Below are positions 18,003 through 26,634 of a stretch of DNA of 64,000 nucleotides, piece by piece (position 1 is the stretch's first letter; each line of letters opens with the position of its first letter). The translations under genes were made by a program, and so were the position numbers. Below the pieces are notes generated by a model. That model was not told the origin of the DNA and searched no databases. It was given only the letters and a program-made list of their open reading frames with translations. Location: NCBI RefSeq assembly GCF_030285365.1, contig NZ_JASVDS010000004.1, forward strand, positions 124,001 to 188,000, written 5' to 3'. The stretch comes from Roseateles subflavus (GTDB lineage: Bacteria > Pseudomonadota > Gammaproteobacteria > Burkholderiales > Burkholderiaceae_C).

Positions 18003-19073
18003 ATGACCCTGAGCAAGACCCAACGCTACGCGCTGGCCTGGACGGCCCTGGCCCTGCTGTGCCTGGGCCTGGTCTGGATGCTGTCGCCCGTGCTCGCGCC
18101 CTTCCTGACGGCGGGGATCCTGGCCTACGTCCTGAGTCCCGCGGTCGACGCGCTGACCCGTCGGCGCGTGCCGCGCCTGCTTGCGGTCGTCCTCGTGGAG
18201 CTGGCGGCGGGCGTGGCGCTGCTGTCGCTCTTCCTGCTGCTGCTGCCCATCCTCAGCCGCGAGCTGCCGCAGCTGCGCGAGCAGATCCCGGTGCTGGCCA
18301 ATGCGCTCAACAAGCATGTGTCCCCCTGGCTGGCCCAGCATGGCGTGCACGTGGCCCTCGACACCGCCAGCATCAAGGCCTTCGTGCTCAAGTACCTGGA
18401 TGCGAACCTTGAAGACTGGCTCGCCACGGCCCTGAGCTCGGCCCGCATCGGCGGCAGCTTCGTGCTGGCCATCGTGGGCAATGCCGTGCTGCTGCCGGTG
18501 GTCCTCTTCTACCTGCTGCATGACTGGCACAGCCTGCTGGCCCGCGCCTGGGCCCTGGTGCCGCCGCGCCTGCGGCCGCCCGTGGGGCACTTCCTGACGG
18601 AGTGCGACGCCATGCTGGGCCAGTACCTGCGCGGCCAGCTGCTCGTGATGCTGCTGCTGGCGGCCTACTACAGCGTCGCCCTGTTCATCGCCGGCTTCGA
18701 CCTGGCGCTGCCCGTGGGCATCTTCACCGGCCTGGCCGTGTTCATTCCCTACCTCGGTTTCGGCCTCGGCCTGCTGCTGGCGCTCATGGCGGCGCTGCTG
18801 CAGTTCGCCAGTCTCTACGGCCTGCTGGCCGTGGCGGTGGTGTTCAGCCTGGGTCAGTTGCTGGAGAGCTTCGTGCTGACGCCCCGTCTGGTGGGCGAGC
18901 GCATCGGCCTGTCCCCGCTGATGGTGATCTTCGCCCTGCTGGCGTTCGGCCATCTCTTCGGCTTTGTCGGCGTGCTGATCGCCTTGCCCGTGTCCGCCCT
19001 GGGGGTGGTTGCCGCGCGCCGTCTGCGCGAGGCCTACCTGTCCAGCGCCTTGTATCAGAGTCCCCGGTCTTGA
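18003..19073 (+). CDS. AI-2E family transporter (PerM-type membrane protein)
   Basis: 356 residues, seven to eight membrane segments. The family pattern is seen in LSPVLAPFLTAGILAYVLSP near the start and in the LVGERIGLSPLMVIFALLAFG block near the end. Members of this family have been linked to autoinducer-2 export, Na+/H+ exchange or permease roles; the substrate here cannot be told. Its stop overlaps the TTG start of hda, the conserved Burkholderiales pairing, so expression of the two is linked. Confidence 0.9.
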   Translation: MTLSKTQRYALAWTALALLCLGLVWMLSPVLAPFLTAGILAYVLSPAVDALTRRRVPRLLAVVLVELAAGVALLSLFLLLLPILSRELPQLREQIPVLANALNKHVSPWLAQHGVHVALDTASIKAFVLKYLDANLEDWLATALSSARIGGSFVLAIVGNAVLLPVVLFYLLHDWHSLLARAWALVPPRLRPPVGHFLTECDAMLGQYLRGQLLVMLLLAAYYSVALFIAGFDLALPVGIFTGLAVFIPYLGFGLGLLLALMAALLQFASLYGLLAVAVVFSLGQLLESFVLTPRLVGERIGLSPLMVIFALLAFGHLFGFVGVLIALPVSALGVVAARRLREAYLSSALYQSPRS

Positions 19074-19738
19074 AGCAGATTCCGCTGGCGCTCGGTCCCG
19101 AGCCGCACTATTCCTTCGACAACCTCCTGCCCGGCGCGAACGAAGCGGCCCTGGCCCATCTGCAGTCGCTGCGGCCGGGCGAGCCGCCGGTCTTTCTGTG
19201 GGGGCAGGCCGGCTGCGGCAAGACGCACGTGCTGCGCGCCCTGGCGCAGTCCTGGCAGGCCGCGGGCGCCCAGGTCGGCTGGTATGACGCCGAGACCCCG
19301 CTGCCGTGGGAGCTGCCCGCCCATCCGAGCCTGCTGCTGCTGGATGACTGCGACCGCTTCGACCCTGGCCAGCAGCACGCGGCCTTCACGCTGTTCGTCG
19401 AGGCGGCGACGCAGGGCCTGGCCGTGGTCAGCACCGGCGTGGCGCCGCCCATCGACCTCGACCTGCGCGAGGACCTGCGCACCCGCCTGGGCTGGGGGCC
19501 GACGTATGCCCTGCAGCCGCTGCCGGAAAGCGAGATGCGCGCCGCGCTGCGCCGCGAAGCCGACCGCCGCGGCATCGTCCTGGCCGACGAGGTGATGGAC
19601 TACCTGCTGACCCGTTTCGCCCGCGATCTGAAGCATCTGATGGGCCTGCTGGACCAGCTGGATGAATTCGCACTGGCCAACAAGCGCGCCGTGACGGTGC
19701 CGCTGCTGCGCCAGATGCTGCTGGACCAAGGAAGCTGA
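19070..19738 (+). CDS. hda: DnaA regulatory inactivator Hda
   Basis: 222 residues. The TTG at 19070 overlaps the upstream stop (TTGA) and gives the typical MKQIPLAL start, where the first residues form the clamp-binding motif. An AAA+ fold follows: Walker A GQAGCGKT (Lys51) and Walker B LLLLDDCDR, with a DnaA-like lid. Hda bound to the DNA-loaded sliding clamp stimulates DnaA-ATP hydrolysis and prevents re-initiation of replication. The weak start codon and translational coupling would keep its level low. Confidence 0.93.
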   Translation: MKQIPLALGPEPHYSFDNLLPGANEAALAHLQSLRPGEPPVFLWGQAGCGKTHVLRALAQSWQAAGAQVGWYDAETPLPWELPAHPSLLLLDDCDRFDPGQQHAAFTLFVEAATQGLAVVSTGVAPPIDLDLREDLRTRLGWGPTYALQPLPESEMRAALRREADRRGIVLADEVMDYLLTRFARDLKHLMGLLDQLDEFALANKRAVTVPLLRQMLLDQGS

Positions 19739-19741
19739 GCC

Positions 19742-20410
19742 ATGAATCTCGCCCTGTTCGACCTCGACGGCACCCTGATTCCCGGGGATTCCGACCACGC
19801 CTTCGGGCAGTTCATGGTGGCGATCGGCTGGGCGGGCGGCGAGGCCTGGGCGCAGCGCAACGACGAGTTCTTTGCCCAGTACCAGGCCGGCAGCCTCAAT
19901 CTCGACGACTACATCGCCTTCGCGACCTCGGTGTGGCGTTCGCGTCCCCTGGAGGAGGCTCTGGCGGCGCGCGAGCGCTTCATGGCCGAGGTGATGGCCC
20001 CCTTGATGCGCGACAATGCGCGAGCTCTGGTGCGCGAGCACCAGGAGCGCGGTGATTTGGTGGCCATCGTGACTGCCACCAACGAGTTCGTGACCACGCC
20101 CATTGCCGAGGCCTTTGGCGTGCCTGATCTGATCGCGGTGCAGCTGGAGCGTGATGCTGCCGGCCGCTACAACGGGGCCATCCGCGGCGTGCCGTCCTTC
20201 CAGGCCGGCAAGATCGTGCGCGTCGAGCAGTGGCTGGCCGGGCAGGGGCGGGCGCTGAAGGACTTCGAGCACGTGCATTTCTACAGCGACTCGGTGAACG
20301 ACCTGCCCCTGATGGAGCGTGTCAGCCACCCGGTCGCGACCAACCCCTCGGAGGCCCTGGCGCAGATCGCCAAGGCCCGGGGCTGGCCCATCCTGAATCT
20401 GTTTGCATGA
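19742..20410 (+). CDS. HAD-IB family phosphatase (SerB-like)
   Basis: 222 residues. HAD motif I FDLDGTL places the nucleophile Asp7 and acid Asp9; motif II is in ATNEFVTTP, and FYSDSVNDLPLM is motif IV. It is cytosolic. The cap insertion matches the HAD-IB subgroup (phosphoserine, phosphoethanolamine or similar phosphates). It starts four bases after hda and overlaps pcnB by ATGA, so it sits in one operon with both. Confidence 0.92.
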   Translation: MNLALFDLDGTLIPGDSDHAFGQFMVAIGWAGGEAWAQRNDEFFAQYQAGSLNLDDYIAFATSVWRSRPLEEALAARERFMAEVMAPLMRDNARALVREHQERGDLVAIVTATNEFVTTPIAEAFGVPDLIAVQLERDAAGRYNGAIRGVPSFQAGKIVRVEQWLAGQGRALKDFEHVHFYSDSVNDLPLMERVSHPVATNPSEALAQIAKARGWPILNLFA

Positions 20411-22092
20411 TCAAGAACCTGATTGACAAGCTGCTGGGCAAGCCCGGCAAACCTGGTGCCAAGGCGAGTGCCAAGGCCAAGCCGGACGGCGGCGCCAAGT
20501 CCGGGGCCCATGCCCTGGGCAAGCGCGTCGAGATCGGCGCGGCCGAGCACGGCATCGACCCGGAGCTGCTGGACGACCGCGCCGTCAAGGTGGTGCGCAC
20601 GCTGAGCGAGGCCGGCTTCGAGGCCTACATCGTCGGCGGCGCCGTGCGGGACCTGCTGCTGGGCCGCCGCCCCAAGGACTTCGACGTCGCGACGAACGCC
20701 ACGCCGGAGCAGGTCAAGGCCCTGTTCCGCCGCGCCTTCATCATCGGCCGCCGCTTCCGCATCGTGCACGTGGTGTACGGCCGCGGGCGCGAGCACGAGG
20801 TGATCGAGGTCTCGACCTTCCGCGCGCTGCTGGCCAACGAGGCGGCCGAGCAGGTCAGCGGCAACGAGAAGACCTCCAAGGACGAACTCGCCGGCAAGAG
20901 CCATGTGGTGGACGCCAGCGGCCGCGTGCTGCGGGACAACGTCTGGGGCCCGCAGATCGAGGATGCGGCGCGCCGCGACTTCACGATCAACGCCATGTAC
21001 TACGACCCGCAGCGCGAGCTGGTGGTCGACTACCACGGCGGCTTTGCCGATGTGAAGAAGCGCGTGCTGCGCATGATCGGCGACCCGGAGACCCGCTACC
21101 GCGAGGACCCGGTGCGCATCCTGCGCGGCGTGCGCTTCGCGGCCAAGCTCGGCTTCGAGCTCGAGCCCAAGACCCGTGCGCCCCTGAAGGCGACGATCCC
21201 GCTGCTGCAGAACGTGCCCATTTCGCGCATGTTCGACGAGATGATCAAGCTGCTGCAGACGGGCCACTCGCTCGCCAGCCTGGACGAGCTGCGCAAGCAG
21301 GGCCTGGGCCGCGGCGTGTTCTCCATCCTGGATGCCGTGCTGGACGAGCAGGGCGCGCTGCCCGACGAGGCCCGTGGCCACTTCGTGCGCCGCGCCCTGG
21401 AAGACACCGACCTGCGCGTGGCCGAAGGCCGCAGCGTGGCGCCGAGCTTCATGCTGGCCTGCATGCTGTGGCACGAGGTGCAGGGCCGCTGGCAGCGCCT
21501 GCGCGAGGCCGGTGAACCCGCCGTGCCCGCGCTGCAGCAGGCCATCGATCTGGTCTTCGATGCCCGCATCGGCGACATCTCCGGCCGCGGCAAGCTGGCC
21601 GCGGACATGCGCGAGATCTGGATGATGCAGCCGCGCTTCGAGCGCCGCACCGGCAACGGCCCCTACAGCCTCGTCGAGCAGCCCCGCTACCGCGCCGGCT
21701 TCGACTTCCTGCTGCTGCGCGCGGAAGTGGGCGATCTGGACATGGCCCTCGTCGACTGGTGGGAAGACTTCGCCCTGGGCAGCGACGAAGAGCGCCGCGC
21801 CCTGGTGGAGCAGGTGCGCGAGAGCGAACGCCACCAGCGCAAGGGCGGCGCGAGCCGCGTGCGCCAGGTGGCCAAGGGTTCGATCAGCGGGGAGCCGCGA
21901 GGCGAGTCCCGCAGCGCCGCCGCGGCCGACGAGGCCTCGGATGACGCCGACGCGGACGACCGCCACGACGGGGACGATGCCGAGGACGGTGCCGCCGAGC
22001 GCGAGGCCGCGCCTGCCCGCAAGCGCCGCCGTCGTCGCAAGCCGCGCAGTGGTGGTGGTGGCGGGGCGCCCGCCCCCTCGGACGCCGGCTGA
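20407..22092 (+). CDS. pcnB: Poly(A) polymerase I
   Basis: 561 residues. The nucleotidyltransferase signature is intact: GGAVRD (77-82) and the metal-binding DFD (91-93). RNA- and tRNA-nucleotidyltransferase helical domains follow. The family adds 3' A tails to RNA and so promotes decay. It begins with a 40-residue Lys/Gly/Ala-rich leader and ends with an acidic stretch followed by a basic tail (RKRRRRRKPR), both longer than in E. coli and probably disordered and RNA-binding. The conserved pcnB-folK order supports the call over CCA-adding enzyme. Confidence 0.93.
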   Translation: MIKNLIDKLLGKPGKPGAKASAKAKPDGGAKSGAHALGKRVEIGAAEHGIDPELLDDRAVKVVRTLSEAGFEAYIVGGAVRDLLLGRRPKDFDVATNATPEQVKALFRRAFIIGRRFRIVHVVYGRGREHEVIEVSTFRALLANEAAEQVSGNEKTSKDELAGKSHVVDASGRVLRDNVWGPQIEDAARRDFTINAMYYDPQRELVVDYHGGFADVKKRVLRMIGDPETRYREDPVRILRGVRFAAKLGFELEPKTRAPLKATIPLLQNVPISRMFDEMIKLLQTGHSLASLDELRKQGLGRGVFSILDAVLDEQGALPDEARGHFVRRALEDTDLRVAEGRSVAPSFMLACMLWHEVQGRWQRLREAGEPAVPALQQAIDLVFDARIGDISGRGKLAADMREIWMMQPRFERRTGNGPYSLVEQPRYRAGFDFLLLRAEVGDLDMALVDWWEDFALGSDEERRALVEQVRESERHQRKGGASRVRQVAKGSISGEPRGESRSAAAADEASDDADADDRHDGDDAEDGAAEREAAPARKRRRRRKPRSGGGGGAPAPSDAG

Positions 22093-22122
22093 TCGCCCGG
22101 CGACAGGGCCCATGTCGTCACG

Positions 22123-22635
22123 ATGAAGGCCTACATCGGCCTCGGCGCCAACCTGGGGGATCTGTCCGCCACGCTGCGGGCGGCCCTCGAGGCGCTGTCC
22201 GAGCTGCCCGACAGCCGGCTGCTGGCCGTGTCCTCCGGGTGGCGAAGCGCGCCGGTGGATGCGGGCGGGCCGGACTTTCTCAACGCCGTGGCCTGCCTCG
22301 ACACCGCGCTGGCGCCGCTGGCGCTGCTGGATGCCCTGCAGGCCATCGAGCAGGCCCACGGCCGTGAGCGTCCCTACCGCAATGCCCCGCGGACGCTGGA
22401 TCTCGACCTCCTGCTGATCGAGGGCCAGGCCTGGTCCGACGAGCGCCTGCAACTGCCCCATCCCCGCCTGCACGAGCGCGCCTTCGTGCTGTGCCCCCTG
22501 CTGGAGCTGGCGCCGGAGCTGGCGCTGCCTGGCCTCGGCCGGCTTCAGACGCACCTGGCCGCCGTGGCGGATCAGCGACTGCACCACGACGGGGCACTGT
22601 GGCCCCAGCCCGGAAGCGCCTCCCGCCCCGGGTGA
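22123..22635 (+). CDS. folK: 6-hydroxymethyl-dihydropterin pyrophosphokinase (HPPK)
   Basis: 170 residues with the HPPK pattern: YIGLGANLGD at the start, GPDFLNAV, and the catalytic block RNAPRTLDLDLLL with the two metal-binding aspartates. It transfers pyrophosphate from ATP to 6-hydroxymethyl-dihydropterin in folate synthesis. It lies 30 bp after pcnB, the usual arrangement; panB, which often follows, is replaced here by a DUF486 gene. Confidence 0.96.
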   Translation: MKAYIGLGANLGDLSATLRAALEALSELPDSRLLAVSSGWRSAPVDAGGPDFLNAVACLDTALAPLALLDALQAIEQAHGRERPYRNAPRTLDLDLLLIEGQAWSDERLQLPHPRLHERAFVLCPLLELAPELALPGLGRLQTHLAAVADQRLHHDGALWPQPGSASRPG

Positions 22636-22651
22636 CTCCAGGAGTTCTCCC

Positions 22652-23038
22652 ATGCCCGTCTTCAGCTGGTCGGCCCTGACCTCCGGCGCCTCGCTCGTCT
22701 ACTGGCAGACCATCGGCCTGCTGCTGCTCTCCAACGTCTTCATGACCTTCGCCTGGTACGGGCACCTGAAGGACCTGGCCGCGCGCCCGTGGTGGATCGC
22801 CGCCCTGGTGAGCTGGTGCATCGCGCTGTTCGAGTACCTGCTGCAGGTGCCGGCCAACCGCATCGGCTACGCCGGCGGCATCAGCCTGGCGCAGCTGAAG
22901 ATCACGCAGGAGGTGCTGACCCTGGCGGTCTTCGTGCCGTTTTCGATGTTTTTCATGGGGCAGCCCTTCAAGACCGACTACCTCTGGGCGGGGCTGTGCC
23001 TGCTCGGAGCGGTCTACTTCATCTTCCGCAGCGCCTGA
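22652..23038 (+). CDS. DUF486 family small membrane protein (DMT-like)
   Basis: 128 residues with four hydrophobic segments (about 17-38, 46-64, 86-104 and 108-126). The FAWYGHL block, the PANRIGY-AGGISLAQLK block and a terminal FIFRSA identify DUF486, a small relative of drug/metabolite transporters that probably works as a dimer in the inner membrane. Its transported compound is unknown. It starts 16 bp after folK. Confidence 0.9.
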   Translation: MPVFSWSALTSGASLVYWQTIGLLLLSNVFMTFAWYGHLKDLAARPWWIAALVSWCIALFEYLLQVPANRIGYAGGISLAQLKITQEVLTLAVFVPFSMFFMGQPFKTDYLWAGLCLLGAVYFIFRSA

Positions 23039-23073
23039 CGCGCCGGCGGGGAAGGGCTGTGGTGCGGACCTGA

Positions 23074-23128
23074 CCGTCATCAAGCGTCATGGAACTGTCA
23101 CAGTTCGTGCGCTACTCGCCATTACACT
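23074..23128 (+). promoter_or_regulatory. Putative PhoB box and -10 for the phosphate-uptake pair
   Basis: Three GTCAY repeats stand in helical phase: CCGTCAT (23074-23080), GCGTCAT (23084-23090) and CTGTCAC (23095-23101), spaced 10 and 11 bp. This resembles the Pho-box consensus CTGTCAT repeated every 11 bp. A TACACT hexamer (23123-23128) could be the -10, but it is farther downstream than in classical Pho promoters. Context, a phosphate transporter operon, supports it. Confidence 0.5.
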
Positions 23129-23245
23129 TCCGCCTTTGCCGCGTTTTCGTGACACGGCAATGACCATTTCTTTAAATCTCACCCCGATTGACTCACTGTG
23201 GACGGAGGTTGGCTCACCGGCCGGCCTTTTCTGCCAGGAGAACCC

Positions 23246-23893
23246 ATGCTGTTCGGCAAGCTGCTGCCCAAAGAGGGCAATTTTTTTGAGCTGTTCAACG
23301 ATCACGGTACCCAGATCGTCGAAGGTGCCCGCGCCTTCATGGCCATGTGCGAGAACTACAGCGACATCACGCTGCGCGAGAAGTTCGCGGCCGAGGTGGA
23401 CGCCCACGAGCATCACGCGGACCGCGTGACGGCCGAGGTCAATCGCCTGCTGCATCGCACCTTCATCACGCCGATCGACCGCGAGCAGATCCACAGCCTG
23501 ATCAATGCCATGGACGACATCCTGGACCTGCTCCAGGACTCCAGCGAGACGATGCAGCTCTATGACGTGCGCTCGATCCCCGAGGACGTCCTGCGCCTGG
23601 CCGAACTCTCGGCCAAGTGCTGCGAGCGCGTGCAGCATGCCGTCACGCTGCTGCCCAAGCTGAGCCAGCCGCAGACGGCCGAGGCCGCCATCAAGACCTG
23701 CGAAGAGATCGACAAGCTCGAGTCCGACGCCGACCGCGTGATGCGCTCCGCCATGTCCCGCCTGTTCCGCGAGCAGGAGGACGTGCGCGAGCTGATCAAG
23801 CTCAAGGCCATCTACGAGCAGCTCGAGTCCATCTCCGACCGCTGCGAGGACGTCGCCAACCTGATCGAGGGCATCGTCCTCGAGAACTCCTGA
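23246..23893 (+). CDS. DUF47 (PhoU-like) phosphate-transport regulator
   Basis: 215 residues from the ATG at 23246 with GGAG upstream; an earlier in-frame start at 23198 lacks one. All-helical protein with the DUF47/PhoU-like pattern of acidic and His metal-binding repeats (EVDAHEHHAD and KLESDADRV). It is cytosolic. DUF47 proteins are almost always encoded directly before a Pit transporter, as here (13-bp gap), and are thought to modulate it. The upstream Pho-box-like repeats suggest induction under phosphate limitation. Confidence 0.92.
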   Translation: MLFGKLLPKEGNFFELFNDHGTQIVEGARAFMAMCENYSDITLREKFAAEVDAHEHHADRVTAEVNRLLHRTFITPIDREQIHSLINAMDDILDLLQDSSETMQLYDVRSIPEDVLRLAELSAKCCERVQHAVTLLPKLSQPQTAEAAIKTCEEIDKLESDADRVMRSAMSRLFREQEDVRELIKLKAIYEQLESISDRCEDVANLIEGIVLENS

Positions 23894-23906
23894 CGCGCCT
23901 CGATTC

Positions 23907-24917
23907 ATGGAAGCCATCAACGTCGCGTTCTGGGTCGTCGTGCTGCTGGTCGTGCTGGCCGTGCTGTTCGACTTCATGAACGGTTTTCATGACGCCGCGA
24001 ACTCCATCGCCACGGTGGTCTCCACCGGGGTGCTGAAGCCGCAGCAGGCGGTGCTGTTCGCCGCCTTCTTCAACGTCATCGCCATTGCCTTCTTCCAGCT
24101 CAACGTGGCCGCCACCATCGGCAAGGGCATCGTCGAGCCGGGGATCGTGGACCACCACATCGTCTTCGGGGCGCTGATCGGGGCCATCACCTGGAACCTG
24201 ATCACCTGGTACTACGGCATTCCGTCGAGTTCCTCGCATGCACTGATCGGCGGCATCGTGGGCGCCGTGATCGCCAAGGTCGGCGTGCAGGGCCTGGTGG
24301 CGAAGAAGATCGGCATCACGGTGCTGTTCATCTTCGTGTCGCCGGTGCTGGGCTTCGTGCTCGGCTCGCTGCTCATGGTGGCCGTGGCCTGGCTGTTCCG
24401 TCGCTCCTCGCCGCTGCGCGTGGACAACTGGTTCCGTCGCCTGCAGCTGGTGTCGGCCGGTCTCTACAGCCTGGGTCACGGCGGCAATGACGCGCAGAAG
24501 ACCATCGGCATCATCTGGATGCTGCTGATGGCGGCAGGCTATGCCGAGATGGGAGCCAAGATGCCCCCGACGTGGGTCATCTGGGTCTGCTACCTGGCCA
24601 TCGGTGCCGGCACCATGTTCGGCGGCTGGCGCATCGTGCAGACCATGGGCCAGAAGATCACCAAGCTCAAGCCCGTCGGCGGCTTCTGTGCCGAAACCGG
24701 CGGCGCGCTGACGCTGTTCCTGGCGACGGCGCTGGGCGTGCCGGTCTCGACCACGCACACCATCACCGGTGCCATCGTCGGCGTGGGCTCCACCCAGCGG
24801 GCCTCGGCCGTGCGCTGGGGCGTGGCGGGCAACATCGTCTGGGCCTGGATCTTCACCATCCCGGCGTCGGCCTTCGTGGCCGGGCTGTGCTACTGGATCA
24901 GCTTCAAGCTGTTCTGA
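23907..24917 (+). CDS. pit: Inorganic phosphate transporter, PiT family
   Basis: 336 residues with about ten membrane segments. Both inverted PiT signatures are present: DFMNGFHDAANSIATVV near the start and LGHGGNDAQKTIGI in the middle, each carrying the GxNDA-type substrate residues. It imports phosphate, usually as a neutral metal-phosphate complex, with protons or Na+. It is paired with a DUF47 gene and followed by a strong terminator. Confidence 0.95.
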   Translation: MEAINVAFWVVVLLVVLAVLFDFMNGFHDAANSIATVVSTGVLKPQQAVLFAAFFNVIAIAFFQLNVAATIGKGIVEPGIVDHHIVFGALIGAITWNLITWYYGIPSSSSHALIGGIVGAVIAKVGVQGLVAKKIGITVLFIFVSPVLGFVLGSLLMVAVAWLFRRSSPLRVDNWFRRLQLVSAGLYSLGHGGNDAQKTIGIIWMLLMAAGYAEMGAKMPPTWVIWVCYLAIGAGTMFGGWRIVQTMGQKITKLKPVGGFCAETGGALTLFLATALGVPVSTTHTITGAIVGVGSTQRASAVRWGVAGNIVWAWIFTIPASAFVAGLCYWISFKLF

Positions 24918-24947
24918 TCGATCGCCCCTCGCGGGCATCCAGCAGAA

Positions 24948-24982
24948 AAAGGCCCCGTTGCCATGGCAGCGGGGCCTTTGTC
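24948..24982. terminator. Bidirectional terminator after pit
   Basis: Perfect ten-base arms AAAGGCCCCG (24948-24957) and CGGGGCCTTT (24970-24979), loop containing the palindrome TGCCATGGCA, A-rich before and T-rich after. It separates pit from the converging membrane-protein gene. Confidence 0.85.
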
Positions 24983-25034
24983 ATTCAGGCGGCGTGTCAG
25001 GACGCCGGGGATGCCGGGCCGGCCGGGGTGGGGG

Positions 25035-25496
25035 CTACTGGCTCAACGCTTTGGCCGCCTCGGCCTGGCTCTCGAAATAGCGCTGGGCCGAGAAGGCGAT
25101 GGTGGTCATCAGGCAGGCGCCCCCGACCATCAGGCAGGCCACGACGCCGATGACGGCGCCCCAGCCGCTCGCGCGGCCGCTCCGCCCCCCGTTTCGGAGC
25201 TGGTCCCAGCGCTCGTCCGGCGTGAGGCCCCAGACGATGCCCTGCAGCATGGCGATGGACAGCATCAGCCCGAGCCAGGGCATCAGCACCCAGGCCAGGC
25301 GGTCGTCCTGCCCGAGGGTGTCCATGCGGTGGATGCCGTACAGCCCGATGAGGCTGGGCCAGGGGTGAAGCCAGGCCAGCTTGTCCTTGAGGCCGTGGAC
25401 GTAGAGGCGATGCACCCCGAAGGCGCCCAGGCCGAGCGCGAGCCAGGTCGCGACCGTCTTGGAGCGGTAGGGGACGCGGTCTTGCGCCGTGCTCAT
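25035..25496 (-). CDS. TM2-like small membrane protein
   Basis: 153 residues with three to four hydrophobic segments. The N-terminal part (RSKTVATWLALGLGAFGVHRLYV) resembles the TM2 motif, in which a Gly-rich membrane hairpin with His/Arg/Tyr follows a basic stretch. The function is unknown. It overlaps the upstream GNAT gene by ATGA, so the pair forms a two-gene operon on the minus strand. Confidence 0.72.
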   Translation of the reverse strand: MSTAQDRVPYRSKTVATWLALGLGAFGVHRLYVHGLKDKLAWLHPWPSLIGLYGIHRMDTLGQDDRLAWVLMPWLGLMLSIAMLQGIVWGLTPDERWDQLRNGGRSGRASGWGAVIGVVACLMVGGACLMTTIAFSAQRYFESQAEAAKALSQ

Positions 25497-26035
25497 GCCT
25501 GCTCCGCCGGGGTGCTGTCACCCTGGCCCAGCGGGCGCTGCATCAGCACCACGTCGAGCCATCGACCGAACTTCCAGCCGGAGGACTTCAGCAGGCCCGT
25601 CGGCTCGAAGCCGAGTGCCCGGTGCACGCCCACGGAGCCATGGTTCTGGGAGTCGCCGATCACGGCCAGCATCTGGCGCGCCCCCGCGCGTTCGCACTGG
25701 GCGATGAGCTCGGCCAGCAGCAGGCGGCCGACGCCCTGACCCTGGGCCGCCGGCGCGAGGTAGATCGAGTCTTCGACGCAGAAGCGGTAGGCGAGGCGGG
25801 GGCGGAAGTAGTTGGCGTAGGCATAGCCCAGCACCTCGTCGCCGCGCACGGCCACCAGGTAGGGCAGGTTCCGCGACAGCACCTCGGCACGGCGGCGGGT
25901 CATCTCGGCGACGTCCGGGACGTCGGTCTCGAAGGTGCCGGTGCCGTGCAGCACGGCGTGGGCGTAGATGGCCTGGATCGCCGGAAGGTCGGACTCCAGG
26001 CTCGGGCGGATCAGCAGCGGGGCAGTGTGGGACAT
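25493..26035 (-). CDS. GNAT family N-acetyltransferase (phosphinothricin-acetyltransferase-like)
   Basis: 180 residues from the ATG at 26035, the start that aligns with the family ([12 protein letters not shown]). The acetyl-CoA loop is seen as [17 protein letters not shown], and the [17 protein letters not shown] block before it is typical of the PAT/bar-like subgroup, which N-acetylates amino-acid-type compounds. It is cytosolic. The real substrate is unknown; the subgroup includes many methionine-sulfoximine-type acetyltransferases. Confidence 0.88.
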   Translation of the reverse strand: MSHTAPLLIRPSLESDLPAIQAIYAHAVLHGTGTFETDVPDVAEMTRRRAEVLSRNLPYLVAVRGDEVLGYAYANYFRPRLAYRFCVEDSIYLAPAAQGQGVGRLLLAELIAQCERAGARQMLAVIGDSQNHGSVGVHRALGFEPTGLLKSSGWKFGRWLDVVLMQRPLGQGDSTPAEQA

Positions 26036-26351
26036 GGCGAAGCCCGGCGAAAGCCGGGCGGTGACGGGGAGGGGAGGCGGCTGCCGGCGCGGTGGCACCG
26101 ACGTCGGCAGGCCTTGGCAGGGGCGGGAAACTCGCGGCGCAAGATTCTCTGCAGCATATTACTGCCAAGGAGAGAAATACGAGTTTATAATGCCGGGTTT
26201 TGGTGCTGGTCGCGGGAGACTCGCGGCGTATCTACGGTACCAACAATCGGAGCATCCCGGAAGCCTTCTTGAGCGGAAGGGGTGCGCAAATGGTCTGCTC
26301 GCCCTGAGTGTCTCCTGGTGCGGTAGAACGCTTCAACTCAAAGGATTCATC
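26036..26351. other. 316-bp region with rpsP promoter and a repeated 17-mer
   Basis: It holds the rpsP operon promoter and about 150 bases of untranslated leader. GCGGGAAACTCGCGGCG (26123-26139) and GCGGGAGACTCGCGGCG (26212-26228) are near-identical direct repeats that flank the -10, 89 bp apart. No ORF with good coding bias is seen. Confidence 0.7.
26162..26191 (+). promoter_or_regulatory. rpsP operon promoter
   Basis: A perfect -10 TATAAT lies at 26186-26191. CTGCCA (26162-26167) is a 4/6 match to a -35 at 18-bp spacing. The A/T-rich stretch stands out from the GC-rich surroundings. The start of transcription would be near 26198, leaving a leader of about 150 bases. Confidence 0.7.
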
Positions 26352-26600
26352 ATGGTCGTGATTCGACTGGCTCGCGGCGGCTCTAAGAAGCGCCCCTTCT
26401 ACAACATCGTCGTCGCCAACAGCCAAGAGCGCCGTGACGGCCGCTTCATCGAGCGCGTGGGCTTCTACAACCCCGTGGCTTCCGGCGCTGCCGAAAGCCT
26501 GCGCGTGGCGCAAGACCGCGTGGCCTACTGGGTCGGCGTGGGCGCCCAGCTGTCGCCCACCGTGACCCGTCTGGTCGACCAGGCCAAGAAGGCCGCCTGA
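26352..26600 (+). CDS. rpsP: 30S ribosomal protein S16
   Basis: 82 residues, starting [18 protein letters not shown], the S16 signature, with the [15 protein letters not shown] block. It is an early-assembly protein of the small ribosomal subunit. It is first gene of the classical operon rpsP-rimM-trmD-rplS. Ribosomal synthesis may be adjusted through the long leader before it. Confidence 0.98.
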   Translation: MVVIRLARGGSKKRPFYNIVVANSQERRDGRFIERVGFYNPVASGAAESLRVAQDRVAYWVGVGAQLSPTVTRLVDQAKKAA

Positions 26601-26634
26601 GCGGCTGCTGTCTGACTGACAACGGACCTTGCGC

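Noticed and set aside
20281-22653. 790-codon minus-strand ORF over pcnB and folK
   Set aside because: It overlaps two well-supported genes on the other strand and shows the same low-complexity composition.
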